From Rhyzopertha dominica (lineage: Eukaryota > Arthropoda > Insecta > Coleoptera > Bostrichidae), in the NCBI GenBank assembly GCA_025024175.1, contig QCXZ01000137.1, positions 62,150,911 to 62,214,910 of the forward strand: a DNA stretch of 64,000 bases, given 5' to 3'. The notes beneath the pieces are model-generated. The model saw nothing but the letters and a program-made list of their open reading frames with translations. It had not been told where the DNA came from and searched no databases. This document shows, in pieces, positions 13,001-24,387 of the stretch; position 1 is the first letter of the stretch, and every line of letters begins with the position of its first letter. A program made the translations under genes and the position numbers.

Positions 13001-14920
13001 GGGGCTTGAACCTGGTTAGCACCTTCTGTTTGTAGCGTTAAAAGGCGATTTACTGCATTTTGCCTTAAGTACTTACAGCGGACAAACCCGGAAGCAACCG
13101 TTGTAAGCGGCGAAAAATATTGCGGAAGAGAATCCTTTCAGTAGCAAAGTAGATTTTTACATGAAACTAACGACGAGGAGATGCAATGTAGCTCTTTCTC
13201 TAATATAAGCTTTTAGGTTAAACGAAGACCAGGGATGATCCGCTTACCAAAGAAGCTATAGTAATTTACATCTGGTTTTAATAGGAATTTAATTTCATTG
13301 ACGTTTTAAATGGGATAGTTAGAAGATAAAAAACACCTATTTTACTACAGGCATCCTTATTATATTTTTAACATATAAGGGTAGATAGAGCCATCTGCGT
13401 TCTGGACGTGTCGTCAATGTTAAGTTTTCTTAAATTCCAGCCCAATATTGACTAAAACTAAACCAATTTTACAACAGATCTACTTACGGTGGAGCACTGG
13501 GAGGCCCAACAGAACGAATAATCAATATGCAAACCATACACCCTATGCAACGCACAAATATCCCCGTTCCTACCATATTTAGGATTTTAATTTTTCCCGT
13601 TCATTTAAGCAAGTCACTTTCACTGTAATTCAATTACTTCGAAATATCCAAGTAATGGCTACCTTAAAAATTAATCAAAATTGTAAGGCGTAGCTGAATA
13701 TACGATCGTTCATATCATAGTTACACTTTTACTGTTCATTTTGAATATTTAATTCAAATTTTGATGAAATATTATTTTTAACGTTATCTGTTTTTAACAT
13801 AATCTCATATAAACTAAAAATGACACCATCAGAATTATACATAGTAGGAACTTACTATTAAAAAAATAACGTTGATATAATGCTGCACTCTCTGTGCACT
13901 TTGAGGAATATTCTAAGAAACCAAGCACTGAGGTGCACATGACCGCAAATTACCTACCCGTGCACCTGAAATATTCAGCAGTACCAGTTGTAAAGTAAAG
14001 GAATACCAACCCTAAAAGTAACTTCAAAAACTTGCACGCATTAAATAATATACATTACACATGTTATTTCTAATAATGTAGACACCTGCCTATGGAATTT
14101 GATACATACGCCTTGTTCGGGCTCACTATTGCAGCCCATAATGGCACAACAGTATTAATATTTCGTGATGTAATAGCTAATAACTTTAATTTTTTGCCTT
14201 GATTACACGACGAGGCAGCTATTTTACTTTCAATGCACAAGAGAGTGCCGCATACCCACCTTCGAGCATCCGTCTCACTAGTTGACTTCACACTCTAACC
14301 TAAAAATTAGTGCCCAGAAAGTGTTCTAAGTTCTGTCCCTTTATTTCATTGGGTAAGAATGTTATTACGAATTTTCATAAACCGAGCAGAACATAGAACT
14401 GTCCAGAGAGTATGACAGAGTGGACAATATTAATATACAATAAAGTGAACATCGCTTCATCACAGTTTTCTAATAAAATGAATATTAGGGTTAGGAGCTC
14501 CTATAGTTAGCAAACACCGTAGTCGGCGGTTTTTTCCTTACGGGGTATCAAAATTAATCTATTACCACTATTGAGGCCAGTATTATTACAACGCGGAACA
14601 AAATACTTTTTAATGCAAAAGAAAAACAAAAACAAAAAATCGTTAAGCCATAACACAACACGAGGCAAGCAACAAATTATGACTACGAATGCAAACTGCA
14701 AGAAATACCATAAAATGTGGGCTGCTATTGGCAACTCGTCTTATACAATGGTCACTATTGGTCACATACATTAACAAATGTAGGTACCGCTTATGAACGT
14801 GTGTGTAACCTTATGGCGCAGGAAATAAAAAAAGAAGACGACGTCATTTTGATCTCCAACAGCAGCATGTGTGTTATTAATAATTACTTCTATGCCATGT
14901 CGCCTGTGTCAAGACAATCT
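7086..14920. other. Long AT-rich intergenic stretch
   Basis: No recognised gene or transposon. The longest ATG ORF (9968-10342, 124 codons) has no motif I know and a competing ORF on the other strand. A degenerate tRNA-like B box lies on the minus strand near 13000 (AGGTTCAAGCCCC). Confidence 0.5.
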
Positions 14921-15060
14921 GGGGACAGCTGTTTCGGCTTATAAAGCCACCTCAGCACAGCTATAGTCCCAACGCAGACAACACGGCATAGATCTGGCTT
15001 CCCTTATATACACCAAGATAGGTATGTGTATGCGAGAATTACAGTGTGTAAAGTCACTAG
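14921..15060 (-). mobile_element. Penelope-like terminal repeat with decayed hammerhead-like motif
   Basis: This segment recurs at 61733-61880 (GACAGCTGTTTCGGCTTA...GCAGACAACA). On the minus strand it carries CTGAGG, a GGCTT/AAGCC stem and GAAACAGCTGTC, the layout of a hammerhead core. Here the last core base is T instead of A (CTGAGGT), so it is probably inactive. Confidence 0.5.
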
Positions 15061-15240
15061 ATAGATAAAGTCCAGCAATTGTCCGCCATTTTAGTTCAAA
15101 ATAGCAGCGGTAAATTTAAATGTTTATGTAGAAGATGGCATGAAACCTATTTGGTTTCTATGGTTTTGGTTTCATCCGCCATTTTAGTGCAAAAATATGG
15201 ACAATGAATTGCGGTATTGTAATATATTTAGTGACTGTAA

Positions 15241-15348
15241 CAGTGTTGATGACACCATGCCATCTAGTGGCATCAGTGGATTAGTTCTCCACAGAGACGA
15301 GTGGATGATGCCGTATTGCCAGTAGACGGCATGGTGTCATCCACACTG
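15241..15348. repeat. Fold-back (inverted) repeat
   Basis: The arms CAGTGT...GATGACACCATGCC and GGCATGGTGTCATC...CACTG are inverted and nearly contiguous, giving a hairpin of roughly 20 bp or more with inner matches (GGCATCA/TGATGCC). The ACACCATGCCATCTAGTG segment also occurs at about 61855-61872 next to a Penelope-like end, so this hairpin probably derives from the same family. Confidence 0.7.
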
Positions 15349-16039
15349 TAATTGTCGCATGTGTGTTGTTTTTGTGTTTTGACCTGTATGTTTATGTTTA
15401 TATCACACATTATATGCTGGCATGCATATGCATAATGTAACTACCAGTAGGACGACATTAATAAATTGTTTAAAAAGTTTACTATTTACCATCATTTTGG
15501 GAATTGTGACCATAAGACCATACGAGCATACGACCAATACATACATACAATACTTAGTCATTGATCGCTATGTTTACTGTTGCCTCTTGCTGCGTATTTT
15601 TTGTGGCGTTTAAAATTAGTTCTTCTATTTTGCATTCTTAATGAAGCCATTTTGAAATGCAAATTGAGTTTCGTCATAGAACCATTACGAAACGGAATTT
15701 TTATTTTCCAGTGTTGGTATCACTAACATTTTGAGAGAACGTTATACAAACCCCACCTCGTAACGTCGTAAGTATCATGGGTCTTGTCAAAATTGATAAT
15801 TGGCCAACTTAATCATGGCAGGTTAAAATTTCCAAAATATATCATTTTTATTGAATTTCTCAGTTTCTTGTTTACAAGATGGAACTCACGCAAAATAAAA
15901 AAAACTTTTAATTAACTACTACAAAATCGGCACTATCGCGTTTCTTTTTGTGGGGCAAACAAGTATTAGGAAAAATATCAAAAAAAATATATTGTGGTTT
16001 AATAATAGAATGCAGGCTGTCATGGCCGCTGTCCGTCGT
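15349..16039. other. Intergenic, nothing recognised
   Basis: AT-rich sequence with short ORFs only, next to the Penelope relic. Confidence 0.5.
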
Positions 16040-16080
16040 AGAAAGTTCTTCCGGGTTTGATGCCGTGGTCGTAGAATTTA

Positions 16081-16132
16081 CTCTTGACGTTTCGCACATC
16101 AGCGATCGTACTGTCGGCTTCTTCAGAAGGAA
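16081..16132 (-). ncRNA. Hammerhead-like motif, left Penelope end (degenerate)
   Basis: The minus strand holds CTGAAGA, then AGCCGACAGTACGATCG..., then GAAACGTC. The core boxes are kept, but stem II is less well paired than in the copy at 17369, so activity is doubtful. Confidence 0.45.
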
Positions 16133-16150
16133 TCTGACTAGTGAAATCAT

Positions 16151-16534
16151 TCATTGTCGTGATTTATATAGTAGCTGTTCCTTTTGGCTGGTTACGTGTT
16201 TGTACATGCTGCTCAAGCGATAGCTGTCTTCTTTGTTAAAGTTGTTGGGGTGCTCCATTATTTCCAGAGATTCTCTCGCAATTCTTTGGTGGTAGTGGCT
16301 GCTCCTTGCGATAGTCCGTACGTTGTCATACTCGATGATGTGTTGTTTGCCTCCTGCTACGTGTTTGGCCATGGCAGATATATCTGTGTGTCCATACGCT
16401 GCATCTTGGTGGTGTTCCTTTATACGACATTGTATGCTGCGTCCAGTTTGCCCGATGTAGACATTTTCGCAGTGACATTGGAGCTGGTAGTTTCCCTTGG
16501 TGTTTAGTTTCGGTGTTTTGTCCTTGGCCGATGG
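16151..16534 (-). pseudogene. Penelope-like element GIY-YIG endonuclease domain
   Basis: The minus-strand frame ends at 16151 and is open back to about 16534, where a stop interrupts it. It reads through a PKLNTKG linker, a Cys-rich lead (LQCHCENVYIGQTGRS) and the following RIKEH. CxC followed by VYIGQTGR is the GIY-YIG nuclease start of Penelope-like elements, with Y, G and R in place. The tail with ESLEIMEHPNNFNKEDSYRLS is also characteristic; its Glu (SLEI-E region) matches the catalytic position. In intact elements this domain nicks the target for target-primed reverse transcription. The upstream stop and damaged RT make this a dead copy. Confidence 0.85.
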
Positions 16535-16559
16535 TAGAATATGTCATATCTTTTGCACT

Positions 16560-17230
16560 GCGTTGTATCTTACTGCGATCTTCTTTCGCAGCATTTTCTT
16601 CAGTCTATCTTTTACCCCTGAAACGTATGGTAGGTAGGCATATCCTTCGTGTTGTAGTTCATGTCTTTCCTTTTGTATGTTTCTTCTTGCTCTTATAGGC
16701 TTATTAGGCTTATAACCATTTTTCTGTAGGGCACTCCTAACATGTTGAATCTCCTCGGCTCTGCTATCTGCGTCACTAATCTTCTGGGCTCTATTTAGTA
16801 GCGTGCTAATGAGTGACCTCTTCTACGATGGATGATGATGTGATGCGGCGTTTAGATATTGGTCCGTGTGAGTCTCCTTGCGGTATACTTAGTGACTCAG
16901 CTTCCCGTTAGTATTACGCTTTACTAGGACATCCATCTCTTACAATTCCCATAGTGAACTGGATGTTGTTGCGCTGCTGGTTGAGATGGTCCTTAATTTC
17001 TGCAGGGCGTCCATTACGTATGACCATATAACGAATGTGTCTTCCATATAACGGTACCAGCATTTTGGCTTCTTGTCACTTGACTCTGTCGCTTTCATTC
17101 CATGAAGATATTGGCGATGACGGGTGACAACGGTGATCCCATGACTGCTCCGCTCTTCTGTTCGTAGATATCTCCATTCCATAGCAAATATGTGGTTGTC
17201 AAGCATAGTCTTGCCAAGTCTAGCATGTGT
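16560..17230 (-). pseudogene. Penelope-like reverse transcriptase remnant
   Basis: On the minus strand I read GAVMGSPLSPVIANIFME (plus coordinates about 17096-17150) and, in a shifted frame, KPKCWYRYMEDTFVIW (about 17026-17075). These are RT palm motifs of Penelope elements. The catalytic box, normally Y-x-D-D, is YMED here, so one aspartate is changed. Frameshifts and stops separate the motifs. Confidence 0.75.
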
Positions 17231-17368
17231 CCGGATAGTCCTCTTGGAATAAGATGTCTTGAATTATCTGTAGAGTCTCTTCTACCGGAATATTCGTGAA
17301 GAGTGACACTATATAGAAGCTGACTATCATGTTAATGATAGTGATGAATTAATGATTTCACCCAGATT

Positions 17369-17409
17369 CCTTCTGAAGAAGCCGACAGTATGATCGGCGA
17401 AACGTCAAG
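17369..17409 (+). ncRNA. Hammerhead-like ribozyme motif, right Penelope end
   Basis: In order: stem I side CCTT, core CTGAAGA, one extra A, stem II GCCGA/TCGGC (5 bp, 8-nt loop), core GAA, a minimal palindromic stem III ACGT, then C at the predicted cleavage site (GTC) and AAGAG to close stem I. Hammerheads with a very short stem III are known from Penelope-like terminal repeats. The extra nucleotide between core and stem II is atypical. Confidence 0.55.
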
Positions 17410-17452
17410 AGTAAATTCTACGACCACGACATCAAACCCGGAAGAACTTTCT

Positions 17453-18847
17453 CCGATGCTTTGTGGTTTGTTTGTCATTTAGATTTAAAATGAAAAAAAT
17501 GATGGACGACCACATTATTCAAACATCATAATCCATTCGACATTTTAAACTGCTAAGTATGTAAACCTACATCAAACTGCATTCATATATATATATTTTT
17601 CGTGCCTAGATATCGGCTTATAACCCCCATTTAACATATAGCACGTGTTTGCTTATGAGAATCACAAAAAGGGAATGGTAAGTTGTAAGTTCCATAACAC
17701 TTATTACTGCACTAGCAAAACGTCCCAGACCTTTTACGAGTTACATATTGAAAATGCAAACCAGGCCATACATATATTTCGTCTCGCGTCGTAAAGAGAC
17801 GCTTCGTAGCCAGCAAGACTTACGCCATCACCCATCTAAATTGTTCTCGAGTTGGCAATAGCATACAAAGCTTCAAATGTGATGATGGCTATCTGGCTTG
17901 CCTTTATAATACAGAAGTTACTCATAAAAATAATAATAAAGTCGCAAAGGCTAATATACGTGATATTCCAAGTAATATTTGAAGAACGTTTTGCTTTTGT
18001 TTCAGAAACATGTACAACTAAATTATAAAATCTGGTGCGTTTGACGATATTCTTAGTGCTACACCGATTTGTTTGCCATTTGGCAAGGCGTTTATATTCA
18101 TTCAANAGAGCTCTTTCTGCTCTATAAGACTGTGCCAATCGCGGATTTGAATAATTATGTTTTTAAATATTTTTCTGGCTTAGAAATGGAGTATTTAGCA
18201 GGCAAATAGGGGCATTTTTGACATCTGCTTTTCTTCACTCTTATCGAAGTCAAAACGATGCCTCAGCTGCTCGGGGACAACTGCGATATGTTTGGAAAAT
18301 TAAAAAAATTGCGACTTTGCCAATACGCCTCGCACCGTAAGACATTTAGAATCCAGCGAGAAGTGTCTCAAGGCACTTTTCACTCGGTCGCCAAACACGT
18401 CCTGAATTAAATGAAAAATGAAATGCGACCATGCGACAGTACTACTCAGCTTTCTATTAAGTATTACAAAGCATGTGATATCACTTGGGTTCATTAATTA
18501 TAGGTTTGGTTGTAAAATAATTCTCTCATCTTTAGTTAAAAAAAACTAATATTAAAATATATCGCGTAATATCAAAGTAATTAATCCATCTAGGTATCAA
18601 TGTACGTCCTTATTAACGTTCGTATACTACACTATTTTATTGTAGTTTAATTATGGGTACTGACAACTGCTCATATATGTATATATCATATATATTACAA
18701 TGACACTTGTTGGAATCGTCAACATTTGTATAGTCAGGAAATCGCAATAATGGTTCAAGTTAGTAACTTATTAAATGATTACATAAACAACACAGTATTC
18801 AAAATACTAGAGGTGGAATATAGGAGGCTGGTAGTAAATTAGCAGTC
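17453..18847. other. Intergenic, nothing recognised
   Basis: AT-rich. A 100-codon minus-strand ORF at 17836-18138 contains an N and no known motif. Confidence 0.45.
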
Positions 18848-19135
18848 ATGAATAAAGCCATAATTGAAAAAGANATATTGCCCGAAATAAAACACCACTN
18901 TAATCAGGAACACATCAATGAGAACAGAGAAGCGCTAATAGATCTGTGCGTACGATATAACGCAAGAATAAACACCTTTTTTAAACACAAGCTACAACAT
19001 AAAATCACACGGCAGAACTCGACGATGGACTACAACGTCGTGGACAAGACTCTTCGCGGAGCTGTACACAATACACACGAGATAACTTGCATCCCGCAGC
19101 TCGGTTTCCATAGCTTCCTGTCAAGAGAATTTTAA
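18848..19135 (+). pseudogene. LINE endonuclease-domain fragment
   Basis: The peptide contains NENREALIDLCVRYN followed by INTFFKHKLQHKITRQ and later MDYNVVDK. This resembles the AP-endonuclease segment of RTE-like LINEs (L-x-D/F-C...NT-x-F-x-HK...KxTW...D-Y). The Trp and flanking residues are lost and two N calls interrupt it. It lies head to tail against a LINE fragment on the other strand. Confidence 0.5.
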
Positions 19136-19700
19136 TTGTCTAGTGTTTATTGCTCTTACTGTTCCTGTTAATCTTGGCCTTCCTCTTCTTTTTCTGTCCG
19201 TTGGTTGGTAATTGAGAACCTTTTTGGTTATAATTCCTACCTCCATTCTGTGTATGTGACCATACCAAATGTGTAGCTTTTTTCTATGCTATGGATAATG
19301 GAGTTACTTTTTCCTGTTTCTTGATATTTTCATTTCTCATATGCTTTAATACCCTCCATGATCTTCTTAAGAAATCCACTTCAACTGCTTCTATTTTGTC
19401 CCTATTTCTTTCTATGATGGTCCAGCACTACGGTCTATATATTACGATGGGCTTTATTGCAGCTTTATAAATGTTTATCTTTGCCGTCCGATCTTGGTCG
19501 ACCATAACAGCGAATTTACTTTTTGTATGGCTTTCTTATCTGAATTTAGTCGGTTTCTTATATCTTCTTCACATGATCCCTCTCTTCTTATAACGCTTCA
19601 CAATTTTTTTAATTTGTCACGTTTTTTTTAATACTAATTGAGCCTGATACTTGTAGGTTTGATGATGCTTTTCCTACGCAAGGTATTCAGTCTTTTTTTT
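19135..19700 (-). pseudogene. RTE-like LINE ORF2 C-terminal remnant
   Basis: The minus strand gives, in two frames, CWTIIERNRDKIEAVEVDFL followed by RRSW and RNENIK, then LWYGHIHRMEVGIITKKVL and RKRRGRPR. This is the conserved tail of RTE-type LINEs (CWTLT...I.A.EM.FLRR...D.IRN..IR...W.GHV.RM...RKRGRPR). At least one frameshift and one stop are present. Only the last part of the element is here. Confidence 0.75.
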
Positions 19701-21505
19701 TCACCAGCTCATCATCTGCAAACAAGAGTATATACATACATCCAAAGGTCGTTTATCTTTTCTTATGCCTAGATAACATCTATGATGTCATGAGTGGCAT
19801 CTATAAAGAAAAGGATGCATCCTTTGTGTTAAGATGGATGATCATTGTTCACTATTCTTTTGCTAGATACAGCTTAACATCGATAGACTTTCAAAGATGC
19901 ACATACCCATATGAACTAACCATGGAATTACTTTTGGCGCCCAAGGCACATAAGCACTGCAATGATTGCAAATTATCTATTATTCACCAAAACTATTTTA
20001 TTATTTACTTCAGCAGCCCAATTTCTACCTGCAACAGTACCGTGAATGTTCAGTGTTAATAATTCTATTTGATTAGCAAGTATAATTAATATTTATTTAG
20101 CAAACATAAACGGAAAGCTTGAGCCTTTGTCAGCTACTAATATCTCTGTTCTTAACATTATCATTAGCCCAATTTGAGCTTCCCAGAAATTTTCAATGGG
20201 GCCTGTGAATGTGACCCTAAAATGAAATTGCAATTATTAAACGGCATTACACAGGCTATTGCGTTGAATGCTAAACATTCAATCTCGCCCGGCGCTTCCG
20301 CATAAAATTTTCTGTAATCATTACAGAATTCCTGCTGTTATCAAATGGCTGCCACATTTTATTCTCATGCACGTATACTAAGCAGTGCAAAAATAAATAT
20401 CTTTGTGTCGCATATCCTGCCTTCCTACCTATTTGTCTATATTTTATACAATGTTACATACATGTTATAATTTATTACTCTGTAATTGGAACATTAATTG
20501 TGTAAAGTGCATACATTTCACAGAAATAAAAGAAATAAATCATTTGCTCGAACACTACAATACAGGCTACCATGGAACAATACAAAGATTGAGAGAAGCT
20601 TTCCATTTACTCTTATTTGTTATTCATTTAGTTTTATAGCTTAGCTATCCTTTTACATCTTTAACCTCCTAAAACTGATTGTCATTTTTTCAGATAAACG
20701 AATTCCTGACAGGCTAGGTTTCTTTTCACTCATTCTAGTATAGATTCTTGTCCTGTGTACCCATAAGTAGACCGATTACGCTAATTTTACTGCAAATTTG
20801 AATACAATCAATAACTAATTATAAACAACTGTTTTAGCTAATTCTTTGCTTAATTATTTTTAATTACGATATTTGAAAAACTAGTTTTAGGAATTTAGTT
20901 AATTTATCCCTTACATTCATTATCACAGGTAGTGAAATTCATATTTATCGATTAGTTTATTGACTAGGATCTTCATTACTGATCGTTTTTTTTATAAGTT
21001 GCGCTCGTCTAATGACATCTGATGCTATTTACGTCATGCTATACTTGCCTCTATGTATGTTACCATTGAGTTTAATGGGAGAAACTGAAATTTCCAAGGT
21101 TCAAAACTAGATTCCCTGGAAAGTATACAAGAAGGCAGTTTTCTTTGCACCTATACAAATTGCAGTTCTTGTTATTTATTGCAACACTTTATTCATTTTT
21201 CGTAATGCAATGTACCTCATCATCACGAAATTTCATGGAAGTTATATAACTGTATATAATACACTATGCTTACATTTGATTTAACTGTTACAATGGTGTA
21301 ATGATCTTTTATAAATTCACATACTGTTATGCTGATGATGCTGTTCAGTGCAATTGTTCACGTTTACTTTGCCTGGAATATTACTGGAGCAGCAGTTACT
21401 TTTTGTATAAGATGTTGTTCACTTCAAAACCACACGCTCAGTATTTAACAATTAACATTTTCAAAAGAAACTTGATAAATTTATATTTTGGCTACCCAAC
21501 AGGAA
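19701..21505. other. Intergenic, nothing recognised
   Basis: AT-rich with short ORFs and no domain or repeat structure that I can support. Confidence 0.45.
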
Positions 21506-21549
21506 CCCCTGACTAATGAGTTTCGGTATTTTTGGAGCTTATCAGAGGT
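21506..21549 (-). ncRNA. Decayed hammerhead-like motif, minus strand
   Basis: The minus strand reads CCT|CTGATAA...GAAACTCATTAGTC|AGG. Stem I is CCT/AGG, stem III is ACT/AGT and the cleavage-site C is kept, but the core is CTGATAA instead of CTGANGA. It is an inverted, mutated relative of the motif at 21712. Confidence 0.4.
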
Positions 21550-21612
21550 AGTTATTTGCTTCATAGTACGAAATCGTACAGGAAGCGAAAGTGAAAATAA
21601 GGAAAATAGTGC

Positions 21613-21945
21613 ACGGCTTTAATTTCTAGTGGTTTCGCTAGATCACATACTACACTATTGTATCTTTAACTTCACTTTCATGGCCGGTCTGTGTTGGTTT
21701 TTTGCCGGTATCTCCATCTGATGAGCTACAGAGACAGCGAAACTCATGAGTCACGGAGTCCGATTGCGTAATCAAATTAGATGTCTGTAATTTTTATTTT
21801 GTTAGTGCTTCTGAACGGTTTCTTTGGGTTAGCAATCACGGAACCCTGTACTGGGTCAGAGTGGCTACTAATTCATGGCTTTAATTTACAGTGGCTTTAC
21901 TAGATCGCACACAATGTGCTATAGTGCTTTTACTTTCAATTAACA
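21613..21945 (+). repeat. Two direct copies of a ~70-bp segment around a hammerhead motif
   Basis: GGCTTTAATTT...AGTGG...CTAGATC.CA recurs at about 21613-21680 and 21877-21945, an offset of 264 bp, with roughly 80% agreement by eye. The hammerhead motif lies between the copies. This suggests a tandem or dimeric terminal repeat of a Penelope-like or retrozyme-like element. Confidence 0.5.
21712..21758 (+). ncRNA. Hammerhead ribozyme candidate with complete core
   Basis: In order: stem I strand CTCCAT, core CTGATGA, stem II GCT/AGC with loop ACAGAGAC, core GAA, stem III ACTC-AT-GAGT, cleavage-site C (GTC triplet), and ACGGAG closing stem I (T-A, one A.C mismatch, then C-G, C-G, T-A, C-G). All conserved core positions are present. 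Such small type I hammerheads occur in Penelope-like elements and retrozymes. The 3-bp stem II and 2-nt stem III loop suggest weak or dimer-dependent activity. Confidence 0.65.
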
Positions 21946-23916
21946 TTTTGTTGTTATTGTTAACTAATAAAGAAAACAAATTATGAAAAGATAGAATAAC
22001 TTCGACTTTGAATGTAACGTTTACTTTTCCAAAATGCACTCTGATAACTATTATTATAAACAGCTTAGACTTGCAGGTGCAACTTCAAACCTAACTGGAC
22101 CCCCCTTAAAGTTAACCCAAAATTTTCTCAAAACTTTGTATCTAAAGCCCAAATATCGTAATGTACGAGTATCAATGAACTTCTAATTAATACGATTTTT
22201 TTATTTCATTGATCAACCGACTCTTTTTACTGTAAATACAATTACATATTTTATGGTTGTTTTTAAAAATTTCTGTAGATAGATACAAAATGTGGTTGAG
22301 ACGCCTGTTCAATTGAGAGAGACCCGTACAATTGACGCGCTTTCGTATACGTCGTCAATCACACCACCTGAGCTACGATCGTGTCAGACAAAAATTTCGA
22401 GCAAAAACTTAAAACTTTTGATTCTTTGTTTAATATAATGATATGATAAAAATGTACGAAAAGGCGTTTAAAATTCATAACTAAATTTAAATGTATATTA
22501 TTTGTTATTAAACCTGCTCCGAGAATTTCCTTAAATATAATTCTTTACTAACTAAAATTACTAGCAATAATTATCTTTACAAATACGTAAGCTTATACAA
22601 ACTAGTTATGTTCACGATCACATACAGAAGGAACAAGGCATATCAAAATGGTAAATTCCGTTGTATCTATTTTTCATTTATTTTGATTACCGAAGTTGTG
22701 CTCAGTTTTGCGTTATTTTGATAATAATCTTAATTAAAAAACAGAAACTGCATAAGACACGTTTGATCTTGGTTTTAATCTCGTCAGTTTCAGACCATAC
22801 CTACTTGAAGTGAAAACCACTTCCATTTTTATCGACATTTGGGGTACTCAATTTTTGATAGTTCATAATAGGAACAAAAAAATTTTAACAGAAATAACAG
22901 CAAGATACATCATTAATGTGCAGAATCATTTTTAACAATGATCATTTTTGTAACAACTGTAATATCTGTTAAATTCCTAAAATCAATTAAACACGTTCTC
23001 GTAAAGTCTTTGTCTTCCAAAGAGCTGTTTGCGCGAAGCGTAAGCTACACTCCATATTCTGATTGTCACTACAGAATTATGCGGAAATTAGCTAAAAAGT
23101 AAGTATTGCAAACTTGAAATATTTTTTCAAGCAAAGTTAGATACGAGTAAGAAATAAACAAATTATAACTGCTTGAGTTGACATCAAGATATCTGGAAAC
23201 CCTTTTTTACGCTAAACTTATTTTTTAATTCGCTTACATTGATTACACTATTTAACAGAATTACATTTTTTGTGTTTAGGAGTTCATTGGTATTTCGTTT
23301 ACTTTCGACATATCGCATAAATACATACCTTCAAAATAACGTAACATCCTAACCGCCTTGAATCTGCACAATTGCTCATGTTCCGTATAGATTAATTTAG
23401 ACATATTATGTACTTTAGACTGCCTATCGTCCATTTTTTATTAAATAATTTATTCTAAAGTATAAATATTCGGAACACGGGCTTCCTCTGCTAAAATAGT
23501 AAATAAATATTTGTTACTGAGGTAACGAAGAAGAATTTAGATAGATATTAATTCACACATATGTACAGAAATGTCTTATTTCCTTCACTATAATCACATG
23601 AAGTTGTTTTAAACTAAACTTTTTAGTAATTTTATAATTAATACGGGTCAACCACGTACCTGTTATTACCAGTTATTAGATTGCTAAAATTACCTGTTTT
23701 TGCAAGAAATGACACAATTTTGTTTTAAGGTTATTTATAAACTTTATTTCTCAGACATTTCTAGATATTTCCTAACTCTGTTTATATTATTTGCCGATAC
23801 TCGGCAATTCTCTTTAAAATCCAAATAAAACAAAAATAAGTTGCAGTGGCAGACTGACTAATTTGGAAAAAATAATCAGCAATCTTGGTACAATATAAAT
23901 TTGGGAAAATGACAAT
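21946..23916. other. Intergenic flank of the Polinton
   Basis: AT-rich unique-looking sequence. Nothing recognised up to the TTGATG target duplication. Confidence 0.5.
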
Positions 23917-23922
23917 TTGATG
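23917..23922. repeat. Polinton target-site duplication, left copy
   Basis: TTGATG lies directly before the 5'-AGTAGTAGG terminus and is repeated exactly at 31901-31906. Six base pairs is the standard Polinton duplication length. Confidence 0.92.
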
Positions 23923-23951
23923 AGTAGTAGGAATGTGGGTGTTCAAAGCCA

Positions 23952-24011
23952 GTGAGGATCACTTTTGATCCCATCTTAAAAGCATTGAGGATCAGAAAAG
24001 TTGATCCTCAC
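23952..24011. repeat. Terminal hairpin in left TIR
   Basis: GTGAGGATCA-CTTTT-GATCC pairs with GGATC-AGAAAAG-TTGATCCTCAC, leaving a loop of about 15 nt. The same hairpin is at 31812-31871 in the right TIR. It sits about 30 bp from the element end. Confidence 0.8.
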
Positions 24012-24083
24012 GGCGAATTTCTTATGGGCGAGCTGGTTCTAGCAAGCGCTCTCCTGACGGGCAACGGACCCGCATCTAGTGCA

Positions 24084-24122
24084 CGTTATCGCAAAAGGTT
24101 ATCGCAATAGGTTATCGCAAAT
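24084..24122 (+). promoter_or_regulatory. GTTATCGCAA iterons, left TIR
   Basis: Three spaced copies of GTTATCGCAA (spacing about 13 bp) follow the hairpin. The mirror copy is at about 31701-31739. Short direct repeats this close to a viral terminus are candidate binding sites for a replication or transcription protein; which one is not shown. Confidence 0.6.
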
Positions 24123-24226
24123 GTATTTTAATTAAAAAATAGTTCAAAAGTGATAAAGGTTGATAAAAAGTTGTTAATTAGCAGTCGCCTTGATCTGAGT
24201 TACGGACCTGCGAACTTATTCTTGAC

Positions 24227-24387
24227 GCGTGCAAAGGTTCTCGGAAGGGTTTCCTGCACTCGACCAAGTTCTAAACGCGTGAACTCGTTATGGGTGCGTG
24301 CAAACGTTCTCGAAAGGGTATCCTGCGCGAGACCAAGTTCTAAACGCGTAAACACGTTCTGGGTGCGTGCAAACATTCACGTGCTCG
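24227..24387 (+). repeat. 69-bp tandem repeat inside left TIR
   Basis: Two 69-bp units starting GCGTGCAAA and a third partial unit, GC-rich compared with the surroundings. A matching array is present in the right TIR (31436-31596). The reading frame across it lacks an ATG and is probably not a gene. Confidence 0.85.

Larger units (their letters stand above)
16040..17452 (-). mobile_element. Truncated Penelope-like element with inverted terminal repeats
   Basis: The body reads on the minus strand as the end of a Penelope reverse transcriptase followed by a GIY-YIG endonuclease. It is bounded by about 110-bp inverted copies of the same terminal sequence: 16040-16150 and 17345-17452 both contain CTGAAGAAGCCGACAGTA...GAAACGTCAAGAGTAAATTC. 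An inverted terminal copy next to a 5'-truncated body is typical of Penelope insertions. Both ends carry hammerhead-like motifs. Confidence 0.8.
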
